Of a stretch of 64,000 bases of DNA, positions 47,601-57,182 are shown in pieces. Every line of letters starts with the position of its first letter. The stretch's first letter is position 1. The translations under genes were made by a program, and so were the position numbers. The DNA is from Trichosporon coremiiforme (Eukaryota; Basidiomycota; Tremellomycetes; Trichosporonales; Trichosporonaceae): the NCBI GenBank assembly GCA_039545355.1, contig BCJJ01000014.1, positions 62,001 through 126,000 on the forward strand. The letters run 5' to 3'. A model generated the notes under the pieces. That model was not told where the DNA came from, did no database searches, and saw only the letters and a list, made by a program, of their open reading frames with translations.

Positions 47601-48438
47601 CCGAGGTGCCAAGGCACAGGAGGACATGGACGGGATCCTGGAACGAGCCCCGAAACACGGTTGGGGGAAGAACGCCCCCGGTGCCGAGGAGGGAGAGGGA
47701 GAGGGGGAGGGCGAACAGCCGCAAGAAGAGGAAGTCCCCCCAACCCGCGGCGAAGAGCTCGGCACCGCGATATTGGCCAAGGCGACTTACTATCTCTCCC
47801 ACTCGTCACCGTTCCTGCGCGCGCGCGTTCTGGCACTGATCTCCTCCTGCGTCGCGGTCCTGTCTGGCCGACCCGCGGCCCTCCTCCCGGAGATCGACAA
47901 GGCCTGGCCAACAATCATGGTCCGTCTGTCCGACCCCGAACCGTACGTCGTCGTCGAGGCGGTTTCGCTCCTCCGCTCTCTCTCCGAGTACGTGCCCTCG
48001 TACATCTCCAAGAGGTTGGCCGATGCTTGGCCGACCTTGAGACGGTTGCTCAATGCGCAAATGGAGCAGGACCGGAAGTCCGACCTGGCGACAAGAGGTA
48101 TCGTAGGTCGCGTGGATCGGTTCAGCGTCAGTCACAGACTGTACGCCGCTCTCCTCGACGTAGCGCAGTTCATGATCGCGTCCGTGCCCGTCAAAGAGGG
48201 CGTGGTCTGGGACGTCGCTGTGAGCTTTAGGCCGTTCCTCGATGCCCGGGCTGAGAGTGAGCTGCAAGCCGGTGCTAGGGGTTTGTATAGAGCCTTGAAT
48301 CAGAGGGACGGCGACCTCACTTGGACCGTGCTCAGTGCATCTGTGGGTGGGCTGGAGGGCGATCGGGGTACTTGGGACTATCTCCGGGATTCCAAGTCTG
48401 ATCTGAAGGCTAATGCCATGGCGGTGTTGGTGAGCTAG
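44661..48438 (+). CDS. TTI1: TELO2-interacting protein 1 (TTI1), TTT complex
   Basis: Exons 44661-44828 and 44884-48438 (55-nt intron, donor GTGCGT) encode 1,240 residues. The protein is a long helical HEAT-repeat scaffold. The N-terminus after the intron reads FRLLKPVCVQLMSI, matching the F..L.PVCV.L signature that opens TTI1 proteins. It is followed by INYVLFPLTSILRQ. Later blocks such as CFSLRPVSTSASILG, SHPADLVRTFAEVALAKVAYESGYASAQNMVLANADYVVN and LVHDIVDEVFDAL fit TTI1's C-terminal HEAT region. With TEL2 and TTI2 it stabilises PIKK kinases (TOR, ATM, ATR) in the cytosol and nucleus. Acidic insertions (about residues 280-320 and near the C-terminus) look disordered. Confidence 0.88.
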
Positions 48439-48538
48439 CCTGCTCTGTAGCTTCGGGACGATGAAGATGTAATGCATAGAATGTATGTCGGACCACTCAG
48501 AATAAAGGCCCCTCTTTCGCCTGTAGTGCAGGCTCGCC

Positions 48539-49838
48539 TCAGTCCACTCTCGGCCTGTACGGCAGCACGAACTGGCGCAGAACCACGCCGCCGTCCTGCA
48601 GCACCTTGGCTGATGCTTCGTCCATGCTGTAGCTCTGGTTGTACACGACCTCGCGCACGCCGCACTGCACAATCTTGACCGAGCAGAGGAGGCAGGGGCA
48701 CCTGTGGGTCAGTGCTCACTATGTCCGCCTACGCATACTCACGTGTTACAGTAGAGCACCGCGTCGCCGCCCACACGTTCCCGTCCGGCTTCGAGGAGCG
48801 CGTTCTCCTCGGCGTGCAGACAGAGACAGTTCGATACTGATGTCAGCTCTCAGTGTCCCGCTACTAGCTGTTGCCCCTTTCCGGCCACCCAGCCTTACAC
48901 CCCGAACTCACATGACTGTCCCCCCTTCGCGGGCCCGTTACACCGCGCACATCCGCCCTCGTTACAATTGACAGTTCCGCGCGGCGTGCCGTTGTACCCT
49001 GTTGAGATAATACGCTTGCTGCGTACGAGCACGGCGCCGACGCGGCGCTTCATGCAGTTTGACCTGTGCGAGGCGAGCGACGCCAGAGTCTGATGTTAGC
49101 GGGACATTGCCACAACTTCAGCTGCCTCCTTGTCCCCAGAGACAGCAGGCCGCTGACACAGCACTCACCATGAAGTACATATCCCATCCCGGCCTGAGCC
49201 TCTCCTCATCAAGCAGATTGGCCTGATCCAAGTGCGCATGCAGCCCGTTCAGGCCCTCGAAGCGGTTCACGATCGTCATGTGCGCGCACTCGATCAGGCG
49301 CGTCAGATCCGCACCCGTTTCGTACAGACGCTTGTCGTGTGCGTCGACGAAGTCCTCCAGCGAGAGGTCCGGGTGCCGCCTCTTCTCTCTCGTGTACCGC
49401 GCTCCGATCGGCGCCTCGACGTTGACGAGCATGAAGAACGGCCGCTTCAGGAAGGGCTCGGCGCGGTCCCATGTCCCCAGGTCGAGGGTGACCCAGCGGC
49501 CGCGCCAGGAGCGGGTGATGTAGTCGAGCATGTCGTCCGGAGTACGGAAGGTGTGCTGTTGTCAGCAGCTGTGGCTGCGCAAGCAGGAGAACAAGAGCTG
49601 GGTAACGAGCTCCGTTCAGCTAAGCTGCAAGTAAAGAGAGATCTGGCACCTGCCTGCCCCTACGCCCGACACTCACCTCCAGACTCCGGTTCAGGCTCAG
49701 GTTGCCGACCCGCTCCGCCATACGCTCCACATCGTTCGGGTCTCCGAGGTACAGCGGCGTGAAGCCAAAGTTGGACACGAGGTACTCGAGCACGCTGTGC
49801 TTGCCAGCAGACGGCAGGCCGATTAGCGAGATAAACAT
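48539..49838 (-). CDS. DCD1: dCMP deaminase (DCD1)
   Basis: This enzyme converts dCMP to dUMP, the main source of dUMP for thymidylate synthesis. Five exons are visible from the ATG at 49838. The N-terminus has a P-loop-like segment (FISLIGLPSAGKHSVLEYLV) and a nucleoside-kinase-like domain (WRGRWVTLDLG, RPFFMLVNVEAPIGARY), as in yeast Dcd1. The deaminase domain follows: LASLASHRSNCMKRRVGAVLV, RIISTGYNGTPRG, the catalytic zinc motif CLHAEENALLEAG, and CPCLLCSVKIVQCGV with the two Cys ligands. A Cys-rich segment (NCNEGGCARCNGPAKGGQSC) precedes HAEE, as is usual for this family. The last exon ends YRPRVD and TGA. Confidence 0.95.
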
Positions 49839-50479
49839 GGCTGTCGGCGGGGTATGTGCTGATGTTGTTGGACTGTGTGCTTGTCTCCGAGAGTGAAAGG
49901 GATATGTATGTCGAGGAGGTAGTATGTGCAAGGAGGTGTTGAAAGGAAGGAAGGATCGATGACGCCCGAAATCGTCGTGACGCGCCCCGTTCCTGGCGGA
50001 CGCGTCGAGGCCGGGCCGAATTTGGGTGGCGAGCGCCCGAGTTCGGGTTCGGACGACCGATCTTAGGCCGGTGATCGGCGACATCGTGGCTGCTGCGGAT
50101 CGTGTACGGAGTTCAGCGTGCGGCTAGCCGTCCCCTTCATCTCTATCATCGTATGCATGAACGTGGTGTCTTGTCCTCGTTGTGCGAGGCACTCTACGCT
50201 TGACGGATCCGGGGACGACGGGCAGTGGCCAGACCCGGTGGGATATCGAAAGGAAATACAGCATGCCAAGGTCCGGTCGATCACTCGAGTCAGGACGGCC
50301 AGACGAGTCAACATCCTCCCCGCGATCTTATCGCTCTCGCTCCACAAACGCACAAACCACCACCCGCACAACTTTTACTGACTCGACTCGTAACGCAGGG
50401 CTCCCTTCACTGCTGCATATAACCCGACCGACTGCATTATCCAGCTCCGCCATACCTCAACTCATTCACCCGCACCGAC
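49839..50479. promoter_or_regulatory. Divergent upstream region between DCD1 and a GNAT gene
   Basis: 641 bp between opposing starts. No gene and no clear motif was recognised. Confidence 0.4.
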
Positions 50480-51175
50480 ATGCCCTCAGCACCGATAGAC
50501 TGGTCCTCGATCGCGACGCCGAAAGTGCAGTGGCCCCAGACCTCGTCAGAGGAAGAGGTCCCGGAGCCGTACCTCGAGACTGGGATCGAGGGCGTCACGA
50601 TCACGCCCCACCGGAGCGATGACGCCGACATCCGCACGATGATCATCATGTCCAACACTCCCTCCATCGCAAAGTGGAGTTTCAGGAGGATGTACCCGTG
50701 AGTCTTCCCCGCTCCCTCTAGATCACGCTCTGACCAATCCAGGTATGAGAAGAGTGATGCTCTGGTGTGGCTGCTGCACCAGATCCCTCCCGCGGTGCGC
50801 TCCACCACGCAAATGCAAGCCGGTCTTCCCCTGTCCCCGAAACACTGCCCCTTCAACGTCATGCGCAAGGACGGCAAGTTCGTCGGCGACTGCGACCTGT
50901 TCCACGCCGAGGGCGAGTGGAGACTCGGGTACACCGTTCACCCCGACTACCACAATAAGGGCATATGCACCGCTGCCGTCACGCAGCTGATCGCCTGGGG
51001 ACGGGACAATATCGGCTTCAAACAGCTCACCGCCCACGCCGAGGAGGCGAACGGACCCAGCCAAGCTGTTCTCAAGAAGCTCGGATTCAGGAAGGAGGGC
51101 GTCGAGAGCCACGAATGGCCCGAGTACCATGGCGGCGGCCATCGCGACGTCGGTGTTTGGCGGCTGGACTTCTAG
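50480..51175 (+). CDS. GNAT-family N-acetyltransferase
   Basis: Exons 50480-50697 and 50743-51175 encode 216 residues. The fold elements of the RimJ/RimL-type GNAT family are visible: GVTITPHRSDDADIRTMIIMSNTP at the start, KFVGDCDLF (beta-4), EWRLGYTVHPDYHNKGICTAAV (motif A with the acetyl-CoA pyrophosphate loop, here H-N-K-G-I-C), and LTAHAEEANGPSQAVLKKLGFRKEG (motif B, the family's N..S..vleKlGF). The C-terminus is YHGGGHRDVGVWRLDF. The substrate cannot be deduced. Related fungal proteins act on protein N-termini or small amines. Confidence 0.92.
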
Positions 51176-51333
51176 GCGGGATATAGTTCTTGGTGACGAT
51201 AGGTTAATGGGCACGATGTAACATGATCTCTTGTACTGTTTACAGGGTCGCTATGGCCTGACGAATGCATCCACATGAACGCGCAGCTCTGTCGTTTGCT
51301 TCATGCCCAGAGAGAACTACGTAGGGCCGCAAC

Positions 51334-51337
51334 AAAA
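51334..51337 (-). terminator. Pol III T-run terminator of tRNA-Leu
   Basis: TTTT on the transcribed strand four bases past the mature 3' end of the tRNA. Confidence 0.75.
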
Positions 51338-51340
51338 GAG

Positions 51341-51448
51341 TGAATCGAGTGGGATTCGAACCCACGATGCTTACGCACTCGAAAATCCTGTCGGACAAAG
51401 TCTATCGACTTGAGTCGAGCCCCTTAAACCAGGCTTGGGTATCGATCC
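51341..51448 (-). tRNA. tRNA-Leu(CAA), intron-containing
   Basis: The acceptor stem GGATCGA pairs with TCGATTC (one G-U), with discriminator A. The D arm is CCCAAGCCTGGTTTAAGGG. The anticodon stem CTCGA/TCGAG encloses loop CTCAAG...T with anticodon CAA. A roughly 25-nt intron (TCGATAGACTTTGTCC...) sits after position 37 and contains TTTG, which can pair with the anticodon, as in many Leu(CAA) genes. A long variable arm (TGCGTAAGCA) fits the class II type, and the T arm is GTGGGTTCGAATCCCAC. Confidence 0.95.
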
Positions 51449-51623
51449 AATGATTGTCTCGAAATCGCGCCTACGCCCTCGCTTATGTTCACATGTGTTT
51501 TTCCGCAGATTCTCCGTCAAATATCGCCACGTCTGTCAGCGGTCTCGGATTGAACAGTTATGCACGTTGCCACGCTCATCAATGTGTGGAAACGACTAAT
51601 TGCGCAAGTACGTGATTCAGCAC

Positions 51624-52433
51624 TTACGCCCCTTTATACTTGTATCTCCACTCTCCGTCGAGCTTGTCTTCAGCCCAGGCTACGACGTTTCCGCTTCCGA
51701 GCACAATGTCCTCCGTTGTCCTGCCTCGCAGATGCAACGTAAACGTGCACTCCACGACCCCGTGGCCAGCAAGAATCGTGTCGGAGTACGGACCAACCAC
51801 TGCCTCGCTCCCGGCCTGTGCACTGACCTCTGGCGCCAAGCGGCGGGAAGGGAGGGGAGCTATAGATAGAGTTAGAGAGCGGCCGCAACAACCTCCAAGT
51901 GGGGATATACATCCCCCGCGATCTCGAAACAGAACAGGATCTCATCGAGGAGTTGTTGCTTGGTCTCGTCCATCTGCCTCGCTGGTCTGGTAGGGGTTGG
52001 CACAGGGGTCGGACATGTCAATGAAAGATGTGTAGGGTTCACAGTGCCACGAGGCGGGGCATGGACGAGAATAGAGGGGTATCCGGAGGTGAAGAACGTG
52101 GGTGCCGCCTGATAGTCTGCCATTAAGGCGAACCAGCCACAGGTGCCCGGGGCACAGAGACCGCACCACTCGCATCGAACCCAGAAACCGCAGATGTGGC
52201 ACAGCTCGAATCGCCAGCACAAGCGGCATTGGGCTCCGGAGCTCAGGTGCGTGGCTCGACAAGCCTTGCACCGTGGAGGATTGGGAAGCCAGGGTGATTC
52301 CAGAGGTAGCGGGAGATGGGTTATCCCTGCTTGGTACTGGGTGTATAGAGAGGGAGTGGGTGGGACGCGCCCTGATGGGAACGCTGCTGATCGTGGGACA
52401 TATCTGCCATTACTGAAGGGGTTAGTGCTGGAC
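51624..52433 (-). CDS. Cys-rich protein of unknown family, multi-exon, 5' end unresolved
   Basis: A frame from 52433 to 51872 stays open for 187 codons and has strong protein character. A Pro-rich lead (PPTPSLYTQYQAGITHLPLP) is followed by a dense Cys block: RCKACRATHL, AQCRLCWRFELCHICGF, CEWCGLCAPGTCG. That gives at least five CxxC pairs, presumably zinc-binding. The block is followed by TSGYPSILVHAPPRG and TKQQLLDEILFCFEIAG. Just upstream an intron-like acceptor (GACTGACATCCACGAGCACGGCGTAG) suggests an earlier exon with the start codon, not found with certainty. A second coding-looking frame at 51839-51624 (VVGPYSDTILAGHGVVECTF, ending KYKGA) probably forms the last exon. The branch-like CTCTAACTCTATCTATAG lies between them, but the exact splice is unresolved. 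No known family recognised. Confidence 0.5.
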
Positions 52434-53013
52434 TACGCCGTGCTCGTGGATGTCAGTCTGACTCTTTTCGTCGCAACGCCAACTCATAAGCTCACTGCAC
52501 TCGCCACGGCGTCGTCCAATACTCTACAACACCAACACTCAAGCTATGTGGCAACTACCAGTGTATGCCACTAGAAGCACGAGCATGACGGCTTGAAACA
52601 CTGACGTTGATGGACACAATCACGACTAGGTGGGATTGCTTCTTCTCCATCACTACGAGTACACTTCCGTCCCAGCGAAAGTCGATTATCACCGTAGAGG
52701 GCCGTCTTTGGTGATTAACTGCTCGAGCATTAGGTGCCTTTGGGGGTTGAGACTATGCAGGCAGAGCAGTGAGACCAGTACCAGATGTTTACCCAAGACT
52801 CTCCATGCCTGAGAGTACTAGTTGAAGATAAACTGAACCGGTGAAAAAGATTGACCACGCGTAAACAGCTCCTACGGTGGCAAATCTTGATCGGGTTGGG
52901 CTGAGACCAACGTGTACGTGGCGTACTGCTGAGGACCCTTGCCAACGCTGACTCTGCGCCATATAAGAATGCTCTGCTCTACACCCATCTTACCTCATCA
53001 TTGATCCGCGCTC
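52434..53013. other. Intergenic or partly coding region
   Basis: This lies upstream of the Cys-rich gene on the - strand, where its missing first exon would be, and upstream of the + strand gene at 53014. No further exon can be fixed by eye. Confidence 0.35.
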
Positions 53014-53619
53014 ATGGGCATCTCCTTCCCCATCATGAACCGCAACTGCACCGACGGCGACGGCATCTGCCGCTCTCCCTCTCCCGAGCCCGCTCTTCCG
53101 GACAACTCGCCAACTCTCCCCCGCTCCCCCGCGGATGCCGACTCTCCCAACGAGCTTGCAAACCAGCTCGAGCGCACAGCTCTGAGCACGCCTGCGCCAT
53201 CTGCGCCTGTCCCGATCGTACTGCCCTCTCCCGTTGGCTCAACCTTCGCCGACTTTGAGGCTGAAGGCCACCGCCGAGCCTCCCGCCCCGGAACACCGTG
53301 CCGGAGCTGCGGGGACCGCTACCTCTGCCCCACCAGTGGGCTCTGCGGCCGCTGCGGGCGTGAGTACGCCCCCTCACCCGAGACCGAGCCTGCCCCCGAG
53401 CCTTCGCCCGAGGCCTCCAATAGATCCACGGACTCGGCGATGTGGTCCATGGACTCCATCGGCGGTGTGAAGCCGCGTCGCATGCTGGAGGTGACGGTTA
53501 GGGGTCAGGATGTGGCCAACCCTTCCGTAGTGGGACCCATGCTGGGACGTCAGTTCGTTCTTCATGCCAACACGGCTGACATGTCGGCTTTCCCCAAGCT
53601 GAGGCGCTTCGGCGACTAA
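53014..53619 (+). pseudogene. 5' part of a host gene split by a Tc1/mariner insertion
   Basis: This 201-codon frame starts MGISFPIMNRN and carries a Pro/Ser-rich region. A small zinc-ribbon-like motif follows (CRSCGDRYLCPTSGLCGRCG), then a folded-looking part ending in FPKLRRFGD. It stops at a TAA formed by the duplicated target TA (53617-53618) and the first base of a transposon. The coding sequence resumes in the same frame behind the element at 55377. The interrupted protein would therefore have continued for about 86 further residues. I recognise no family for it. As it stands, the allele can only make the truncated form. Confidence 0.85.
53617..53618. other. TA target-site duplication, left copy
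   Basis: TA immediately precedes the left terminal inverted repeat and is repeated at 55375-55376, the signature of Tc1/mariner integration. Confidence 0.9.
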
Positions 53620-53645
53620 ACTAGGGTCACAGGTTAAGTCGAACG
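53619..53645 (+). repeat. Left terminal inverted repeat
   Basis: AACTAGGGTCACAGGTTAAG plus GTCGAACG-type continuation, identical in reverse complement to the right end. Confidence 0.95.
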
Positions 53646-53792
53646 AGTGGTGCCACAAACGAGGCCGTGAACTGTCGACCTCGCTGCAACCACGAATAAC
53701 TCATGCATATGCATGTTTCTTGCTCTATAAACAGTTGTTCCACGTGCATGGGAGTCTTGGTAACCTATATACGAAGCATGGTGCACCTGGGA

Positions 53793-54933
53793 TCAATACT
53801 TAATGTGTCCTCCATTAGCAGAGATGGTGTCCTTGATCCTGTTAGGCATGGACATGATAAGTCGGTCGATCTCATTCTGATCATAGGTGTTCCAGAGCTC
53901 CGTAGCGGCAGCGAATAGCCCCTCCTGGGTGGTGGGACGAGGGTTGAGACGGGCCAGGCGGCGCTTGAGGTTGCTCCAAAGGTTCTCAATGGGGTTGAGG
54001 CAAGGAGAGCAGGGAGGGTGAGGCAGGAAGCGCATGCCAAGTTGCTCTGCCTTGCCACGGGTGGCCTTGGCTGTGTGGACGACAGCGTTGTCCTCTACAA
54101 CCCAGGGCAAGCCATAACCACGCCACTGAGTCTTGACACGCTTCCAGCAATCAAACAACTCCTTCTCAGTCACCTGGGTGCGATAGATGGCCGCATTGAC
54201 TCCCTTGCGCTTGGAGGTCGACTGGGAGGTGTCAAACCACACCAGCTTCGACTTGCCGCCATACCAGATAGCCCCCCAGCACATAATCGACCCACAGCTC
54301 GATCTGAAGGTGTACTGGATGTACCTGAGTGTCAGCACTCTTCCACAGCATGTAGAACGTCAGGAAAGACACTCACCGCTCATTGGCACGGTCAGAACCG
54401 ATGGGGCGCGTCACATATGCTCTGTGGAGCTGGTCAATGTAGAGAGGGACCTCGTCACAGAAGATCACCTTCCTCCACTCTTGGAAGAGTCGCTGCTGCT
54501 CAAGAGCATAAGCGAGACGCTTCTCCTTGTGAAGGGGGCTTAGATACGGCCGCACAAGAGCCACAAAGCGGCCATAACCAAGCTGGCGACGTGCACGGCG
54601 CAGAGTCATGAGAGAGAGGACAATGTCTCTGTCTGCAAGAGTGTCCAACACCTCACGATTGCTGGCGAAGGGCTGAGCCTCAAAGACCTCGTAGATCGCT
54701 CTGAGGTTGTCGGGAGTGAGCTTGGTGTGGCTGCGGGGGATGCGGATCCCCTGGACAGGGTTCAGAACAGCCAGAGCAGGTGGAATGAGAGCCTGGAGGC
54801 GAGCTAACATCACACAGTAACCCACAGTGCTCTTGGCGATGTTGTACTCCCAGGCGACAGAGGAATAGCTGCGGTAGCGAGCCAAGGACGCAATCTTGGC
54901 GCGGCGGCGAGGTGTGAGGCAAGGGCGAGGCAT
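53793..54933 (-). CDS. Tc1/mariner transposase (DD34E), intron-containing
   Basis: Exons 54933-54377 and 54324-53793 (52-nt intron, donor GTGAGTG, acceptor CTGACACTCAG) give 362 residues. The N-terminus carries helix-turn-helix elements (RRRAKIASLARYRSYSSVAWEY, AKSTVGYCVMLARL) for binding the inverted repeats. The catalytic core has the first Asp in KVIFCDEVPLYID, the second in PWVVEDNAVVH and the Glu in CLNPIENLWSNLKRRL. There are 34 residues between the second Asp and the Glu, as in Tc1. No stop or frameshift interrupts it. The spliceosomal intron, with the same branch signals as host genes, is notable for a cut-and-paste element. Confidence 0.93.
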
Positions 54934-55347
54934 AGCTGCAAGTTCTGATGAGGTAGAGCTGTTGTGGAAGAGAAGTGGCACTCAAGGAGGCTTATATGCC
55001 ACAAAGATGGACAGTCGGACGGACTCCGCTGCCGATATGCATGGTTTCGACTCAATTCTTGGATTTTCCAAAAGCCCAGCTTCGGAGCTTGATACATGAA
55101 AGATTTGGGGCAAGCACAGGCCTCGGTGGCTGAGATCTAGGGCGATAAGGAGGGTGGTGACATGCAGCTTTATTGTGGTGGTGTGGTGGCCAGTATGCAC
55201 GGTGCGCTCTGCAGCTCCATTTGTCCGAGCTGCCAAGCATTCCTTTCGGCTCTACGCGGAGTTTCTAGGCATAAAGAGTACCGTTGCATGAGTTATGGAT
55301 CAGAACATGAGCCACGGCGAGGTTGACGATGACGGGACCGTGCGCAT

Positions 55348-55374
55348 CCGTTCGACTTAACCTGTGACCCTAGT
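55348..55374 (-). repeat. Right terminal inverted repeat
   Basis: Reverse complement of the left end, reading ...CTGTGACCCTAGTT up to the TA duplication. Confidence 0.95.
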
Positions 55375-55376
55375 TT
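55375..55376. other. TA target-site duplication, right copy
   Basis: Second TA bordering the element. It supplies the first two bases of the TAC codon with which the host frame resumes. Confidence 0.9.
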
Positions 55377-55633
55377 ACTTCGCCGGCGTTCGGCACAGTG
55401 CGAAGAAGGGTGACCTCGACGCAGACGGCATGCCGCCCGGCGCTGGGTACTCGTTCAGCGGACAGGCTGCAACCTTCAAGTTTGAGATCGAGGACCGCTT
55501 CTTGACCAGTGGGACTGCGGTCGGGTATGGGATGGCTAAGTGGGCGCAGGCTGCTCTTGGCGGGACCTGGGAGCATGGTACTACTCTCGTTCAGGACGGG
55601 GAGGGCGGGGGCAGTGTTTCAACGTACCGCTGA
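55377..55633 (+). pseudogene. 3' part of the transposon-split host gene
   Basis: In the frame expected from the 5' part, this stretch stays open to TGA at 55631-55633. It encodes about 85 residues (FAGVRHSAKKGDLDADG, YSFSGQAATFKFEIEDRFL, MAKWAQAALGGTWEHG). Codon use matches the 5' part. It has no start codon of its own in a sensible context and should be silent unless the element is excised. Confidence 0.85.
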
Positions 55634-55771
55634 GCTGAGAGACTGCGTTGATAGATAGAACGTTGATGAAAGAATGCCGTGGTAACTTGTGTGCAGGCAC
55701 GTCTCGATTGTGCAGCTGATTCGTTTCCTCAGTAGGGTCATCGTTTCTCGACTCTGAGGATGAGGTTTCAT

Positions 55772-56743
55772 CTATTTCTGGAATTTCTCGCCAATTTCGT
55801 CAATCACTCTATCGTCGAGCTCGTAAACAGAGCGCTCGGGCGGAGATGGCCAGCTCCGTGTTTCGCGATTCATGTTTCGCGATTCAAAGTAGATAGAGTC
55901 TACAAAACACACAACTCCAGCATTCATTGAGCTCTTGGATCCGACAAGCATCAGAAGTAGCACATCCATGACTAAATTGTCTATCGAATCTCAGGGCTCG
56001 GCAGCCTCGTCTTCACACTCAACCCCGTCCTCGTAAACTACACAGGCATTGCTGCTCCAGGTAAGTACACTGTTACCGATTTGCCCTTCTCCCCACAGGG
56101 CAAGCCGTGCTCCAAGCATTTGGCCGATGACGATCGACAGACCCTTGATCTCGACAGAGGAAGGTCACACTAGGCTGCTCCTCGTCGTCCCGATTGCCAA
56201 TGGGGTATACGAGGCCATTTAAACGCTGTTGGTGCTCTTTGGCTCCATGGTTGAGCTGGATGAAGAGTTTTCGACTTCCTCTCCACCAGTGGCGTCTTAA
56301 TCTTTGGGCTGCTTCTGAGCTCGAGCGCGGTTCTCCAGCAGCTTCTGACCCGGCACCGGCAGTCCATCAGTTTCCTCCCAGTTACTGCTGACCAACCTGG
56401 GGATGATCAAAGCGGTCCATCCTTCAACTTCGCCCATAACGTGAATCTCCGCCTCCATCTGCTTCCCCATTGCCTCAGGGTTATCAATCGGCCTAGGTCG
56501 CGTGACTTCGACGAGCAGGGTGTGTCGCGAGATCGGCGTCACCAAGTTGAGATCAGGGTCATACTCCGAATCGGAGGACGAGTGGGAGTGGGAAACATCG
56601 GCGAAAGGCAGCTGGGTCAGGTCCGAGAGGAGATCCTGCGGATTGAAAGTACTAGAGTCGCCGGAGGATGTAGAAATGTCAAACGATGAGGAATTGGCTG
56701 TGGCGGAGGTGGGCATGGTTGCGCATCGAGCGTGAAGAGCCAT
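55772..56743 (-). pseudogene. Probable decayed gene with frame changes, unknown family
   Basis: Reading downward from the ATG at 56743, a protein-like frame encodes MALHARCATMPTSATANSSS, then SDSEYDPDLNLVTPISRHTL and LVEVTRPRPIDNPEAMGKQ, EVEGWTALIIPRL, ending in TAA near 56,298. Coding character continues in a second frame (KLFIQLNHGAKEHQQRLNGL, VYPIGNRDDEEQPSVTFL). It then returns to the first frame with VEIKGLSIVIGQMLGARLAL, WGEGQIGNSVLTWSS, a TGA at 55991-55993, and a further open part ending ELDDRVIDEIGEKFQK. Two single-base frame changes plus a stop look like decay. An intron could explain the last stop. The VEV...VEIK style hints at a PD-(D/E)XK-like or lineage-specific fungal family, unproven. 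Confidence 0.45.
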
Positions 56744-57096
56744 TACGTCTCGTCTCAGTTTGATGACTCTTTAATACAGAGTGCTGTAGTACATGACGCA
56801 TAAGCAGAGACACCTTAACGCATGTGCGAGAGAAGCGTACTGAGACGAGATCATCACCCTCTTTGTGTTGAGGACAGCACATCGTCAGTCTTGTCGATAG
56901 TTCACAACGACTCGTGTTCGAATGGGTAACCTCGACCGTGCAGTTAGCCCCCCAGTACACATCGCTGCCCCGCACGTTATGAGACTCTTGCGGTAATTCT
57001 GGGTTTTCTTGTTCTGTCGGGCTGGCAAGGGCAAGGTTGCGGCCACCGGCGCAGTCGTGAGCGCGGGGCGCGCAGCCTTCCGACAAGTACGTCTGA
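56744..57096. other. Intergenic region
   Basis: No gene was recognised between the decayed gene and the tRNA-Gly gene. Confidence 0.4.
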
Positions 57097-57175
57097 ACAT
57101 CTATGGTGAAATGGTATCATGCATCCTTGCCACGAGCGATTGGATGCGGTGGGGGTTCGATTCCCCCTGGATGTA
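57097..57175 (+). tRNA. tRNA-Gly(GCC) with an approximately 8-nt intron
   Basis: Acceptor ACATCTA pairs with TGGATGT (one U-G), with discriminator A. The A box TGGTGAAATGG and the B box GGTTCGATTCC match consensus. The T arm is GGGGGTTCGATTCCCCC. The anticodon stem CATCC/GGATG encloses a 15-nt loop TTGCCACGAGCGATT, i.e. anticodon GCC after U33 plus about 8 extra bases following position 37. Gly identity follows from the anticodon. The A1-U72 acceptor pair is unusual for tRNA-Gly, so a degenerate or recoded copy is possible. Confidence 0.78.
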
Positions 57176-57178
57176 CGC

Positions 57179-57182
57179 TTTT
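57179..57182 (+). terminator. Pol III T-run terminator of tRNA-Gly
   Basis: TTTT three bases after the mature 3' end. Confidence 0.7.

Larger units (their letters stand above)
51176..51623. other. Intergenic region containing a tRNA-Leu gene
   Basis: Apart from the tRNA-Leu at 51341-51448 and its terminator, this 448-bp stretch shows no gene. Confidence 0.5.
53619..55374 (-). mobile_element. Complete Tc1/mariner-type DNA transposon (1,756 bp)
   Basis: Perfect terminal inverted repeats of about 27 bp (starting AACTAGGGTCACAGGTTAAG) lie at 53619-53645 and 55348-55374. They are flanked by TA duplications. A single transposase gene with intact catalytic motifs fills the inside. The element sits within the coding sequence of a host gene without loss of host bases. 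Intact ends, intact transposase and an undecayed host frame on both sides point to recent insertion. Confidence 0.95.
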
